NCBI RefSeq assembly: GCF_020497125.1
Contig: NC_059075.1
Coordinates: 62,205,321-62,269,320, forward strand
Length of the DNA stretch: 64,000 bases
Direction: 5' to 3'
Source: Mauremys mutica
Lineage: Eukaryota > Chordata > Testudines > Geoemydidae
Below, in pieces: positions 61,161 to 64,000 of this stretch. The translations under genes were made by a program, and so were the position numbers. The first letter of the stretch is position 1. Each line of letters starts with the position of its first letter. The notes beneath the pieces are model-generated. The model made no database searches and had not been told where the DNA came from. It saw nothing but the letters and a program-made list of their open reading frames with translations.

Positions 61161-61381
61161 ATGCCCATATTAAGGAAAGCAAAACAACAACAAAAAGCCT
61201 CCCTCTCCTCCGCGGGTGATGAGACCGTGCTTTAAAGCTGCTGCCCAACTTGACTGTAACTAGCATAATTCAAATTTTATGGGGGAAAAGAATTAAGGCT
61301 CTCTGCTGTACCCAGGCCCTCTAGATTTTGTATATCCCAGCGCTGAGATATGTGCCAATCAATTCCAACCAGCCATGGTTT

Positions 61382-61491
61382 GCCTTAGTCTACACTAGGG
61401 AAGTTTAGACAATAATTCCCACCAGACCAGCTGAGTTAGTGGGAGCACCGGTGGGAATTGTTTCCTCCAGTTCCTTAGTGTAGACAAGGCC
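61382..61491. mobile_element. 110-bp MITE
   Basis: Left GCCTTAGTCTACACTAGGGA; right TTCCTTAGTGTAGACAAGGC. The interior is palindromic (AATTCCCACC...GGTGGGAATT). Non-coding. Confidence 0.75.
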
Positions 61492-61762
61492 TCATTGTCT
61501 GACTCGGACAGGGCAAACGTCCAGCTTCACAAACTTTGCTGACTAAGAGGGACAATAATTATACTGAAAACTACCATACAATGGGCACATTCACGACGGA
61601 AAGAGAAGCTGATTTTCATGCAGCTGGGATGGGCGGAAGGTCAGCAGCAGCAATCAGTGCCCAAAAGCAATAACCTTGGAGCAAGCTGTATCACTCGCTG
61701 AGGCTACAGTCCGGGGTCAGCCCCTTGGCTGTGGAGCACCCGGTGCAGGCTGAAAGGGAGGG

Positions 61763-61790
61763 GTGTGTGTGTGTGTGTGTGTGTGTGTGT
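61763..61790. repeat. (GT)n microsatellite
   Basis: Fourteen GT units in intergenic sequence. Confidence 0.9.
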
Positions 61791-62013
61791 ACAGCTGGTC
61801 TCAAGGTATGAGATAGTAGCAGAAAAGCAGCTCAGACAGCAGGGGCTAAGCCTAACTGGGTCACTCATTGCCACAGGAACAATGAAAGACGCACACACTG
61901 CACCAGCAATCTGGTCAGGCTCCAAGGCTCTCACGCCTAGGAATTCACTAACTGGAGCATTTGCCATAGCAGCCGCCTGCATCACTACAACGCCATTGGC
62001 TGGAGGCATGCCA

Positions 62014-62272
62014 GGGTCTGTCTACACTGTGGCTGGGAGGAAATTTCCCAGCCCGGGTCCACAGGTTTGTGCTTAACAGGGCTTGAGCCAGAGCTCTGAA
62101 AATAGCTACATAGATGGTGCTTCGATGTCGTGGCTTGGGCTGGAGCTTGGGCTCTCAAGCTCACCCCCAGACTTCGGAACCCCATCCCCATCCCCAACAT
62201 CTACACAGCTAGTGTGAGTCTGGGCACTAGCCTGGCAGGCTCGCTGTCTGGTGCAGTGTAGTCACACTGTCC
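62014..62272. mobile_element. MITE-like element with TCTACAC / GTGTAG ends
   Basis: Left GGTCTGTCTACACTGTGGCT; right GCAGTGTAGTCACACTG. Body includes CATAGATGGTGCTTCGATGT and CATCTACACAGCTAG. Boundaries approximate. Confidence 0.5.
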
Positions 62273-62654
62273 GGAGCGGCTCAAGAACTGGGTGCCAATC
62301 TCAGGGCACACGGCTACAGATCAGGGCGCAAACCCCGAAACGGCTGTGAGCGCTATACTTAGATTTCACCAACCAAGTATCAAGTGTGAACTCCTCAAGC
62401 ACTGTAAGAGCCTTGACATAGGGTCACAGACAGTCCCCTTGGGCACTCCAGTCTATCTTGCCACCCAAGCAAGCCTGCCTTTGTGATAGAGGGTCCCTTA
62501 CACCAAAAATCACAATATTCAGGTTATGCCCAGTCCCAAAGGACCAGCCACGTTCCCTCGGTCAGTTGTACCTTAGATCTCTCACCAAAGACAAAGCCTG
62601 TAGCCAAGCCTGTAATAAACTAAAGATTTATTAACCAGGATAAAGACATGAGAC

Positions 62655-62726
62655 TTATTTACAAGCTTAAAGCAGGTAAACGCACATAAATTATTTACAA
62701 GGTTAAAGCAGGTAAATGCAAATAAA
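62655..62726. repeat. 36-bp tandem duplication
   Basis: TTATTTACAAGCTTAAAGCA and the following 16 bases are repeated at once (TTATTTACAAGGTTAAAGCA) with four differences. It lies in a block (62470-63300) that looks like LTR debris by its TAAAGATTTATTAACCAGGA sequence. Confidence 0.85.
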
Positions 62727-62769
62727 TTACATCTTAGGTTTCAAAAAGTAATAGAAGCTGCTGTAATGG

Positions 62770-64000
62770 GCAAACACTATAACTCCTTCAGGGCTAACCC
62801 AAGCGAAGCAGCTCGGGGATCCCTTGCATATGCTTAGAAATATTTGCCCTCTCTGAATTCCGAGCAGCACAGTGATACAGTGCCGTCTGGTCAGAGATTT
62901 TTATTCCCTTCTCCCAGAGTTCAAACTGGGATGGGATGAGGGTTTGTCCCCGCTTCCTGGGTGTGCGGGGAGTAATCAACAAGGTCTTTTGTCCACTGAT
63001 GTTTTACAATGGCTCATCCGGTGTTTATTCACCTTCTTTTGTTGGGCAGGAGATGACACCTCGTGTAGTAAGCTAGTGTTTCAGACTTGGTAATGCTTCT
63101 CTCCTGACTGGGTGGGTTTCCAGTCTCATAGCAAGCCCTTTCATAGTTACAAAGCAAACACTTAAATATTACCTTATAACACAGGCTGCAGATATTATAA
63201 GTCAAATTAATGCAGGCTGCAACTCACAAGCATTTCCTAAAGTCCAAGCACTCAACACATTCTTACAAACCTAATGTCTATTTTCACAATGCTAACACAC
63301 AGGTGAGCCAGACTGGTTTCCAGCTATGCAGTTGTCAGTGTTCAGTGAGACCTAGGAGCCTTGGTACGAGCTGACACCAGGCCTGCCAGCCTCACAAGCA
63401 TGTCTCCAGGGTCCTGCCCTCAAGCCCCCAAGCACTTCTTGGTTAGTATGAGAGGGAGTGGCTGCAAGGGGTGCTATAGTTCTCAAAGAATCACCAGCAC
63501 CAGCAGAATCCAACTCCCTCCCTTTATGCTTCTTACTCTGGCAAATGGCAGCAGCAGACTGTACAGTACAGAGCTCGGTGAAGTATTCCTGGGGAAGAGA
63601 TGCACTGTTAGAAATTGCCTGGTTTTGAACTCAGGCTGGCAGCAGTTTTGTGACATTTTCCACAATATTTGAGCTAAATGTTGGCAATGTTTGTGTCATA
63701 TGTTGTCACTTATTAAAACAAGGGTGCAAACATTTGAGTTACGTGTTTTAACTTAGAGTTGGGTTGGTTGATTGTGACTGGTCACAGAGTATTGGTCCTC
63801 ATCCTCTGATTGGCTGACCAATGTTGTTCTGAGGGTTAATGGAAGCCATTTTGACTGTGTTTCCTTGAGGATGTAGTTCCTTTTCTTTTGCAAGATACTG
63901 GGGAAAATTGCAATGGAAAAAAAATGTAAACAGCAGTGGGAACTAACTGATGATCTCTTTTTTCCATCAAATCTAAAACTGAGTTAAAATATATGAGTCC
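62770..64000. other. Intergenic sequence to the window end
   Basis: No gene or clear repeat boundary recognised. Short ORFs lack similarity. No MAPKBP1-like exon was found. Confidence 0.4.

Noticed and set aside
54262..64000. First exons of MAPKBP1, the usual downstream neighbour of MGA
   Set aside because: No protein block I know from MAPKBP1 is seen in any frame.
1..64000. CRISPR arrays, bacterial operons, tRNA or rRNA genes
   Set aside because: Spliced vertebrate gene and vertebrate repeats throughout. The only tRNA-like sequence is the SINE head.

Overview
The window is vertebrate nuclear DNA, most likely from a cryptodiran turtle. One spliced gene, MGA, runs on the plus strand with amniote-type exons. 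The repeats fit turtles: a tRNA-derived SINE of the cryptodiran CryI type (11085-11274, minus), CR1 LINEs, a Penelope-like element with a GIY-YIG endonuclease, many short hAT-like MITEs, an endogenous retrovirus remnant, and DIRS-type tyrosine-recombinase retrotransposons. The species call is an inference from repeat content plus recognition of MGA; no database search was possible.

1-40537 (UTR to about 43.9 kb): the 3' half of MGA (MAX dimerization protein). Eleven coding exons are placed by acceptor/donor sites, reading phase and protein recognition: 4627-5262, 5928-6227, 7243-8963, 29191-29315, 30644-30695, 31976-32158, 34052-34163, 36220-36453, 36946-37125, 37646-37798 and 39228-40537 (stop TGA). 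Together they encode about 1,667 residues, including the bHLH-zipper; the T-box half lies upstream of the window. The first intron holds an old DIRS copy (1-3462). The 20-kb intron 8964-29190 is a nest of elements: MITEs, the SINE, a second old DIRS (12985-17315), a MITE split by CR1 that is itself split by a Penelope tail, an ERV remnant with near-perfect inverted arms (23931-25692), and a Penelope-like element (27134-28566).

40538-48004: MGA 3' UTR with two candidate poly(A) signals, then intergenic sequence with ancient amniote repeats including a MIR.

48005-54261: a nearly complete young DIRS retrotransposon. It has inverted terminal repeats, a gag-like ORF with a zinc-finger-like N-terminus and an SR-rich region, an RT/RNase H/methyltransferase-like ORF, a tyrosine recombinase ORF broken by one TGA, and an internal complementary region that pairs with both ends.

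54262-64000: intergenic, rich in short terminal-inverted-repeat elements and LTR-like debris. I recognise no further host gene here. MAPKBP1 usually follows MGA in tetrapods, but none of its exons could be seen.
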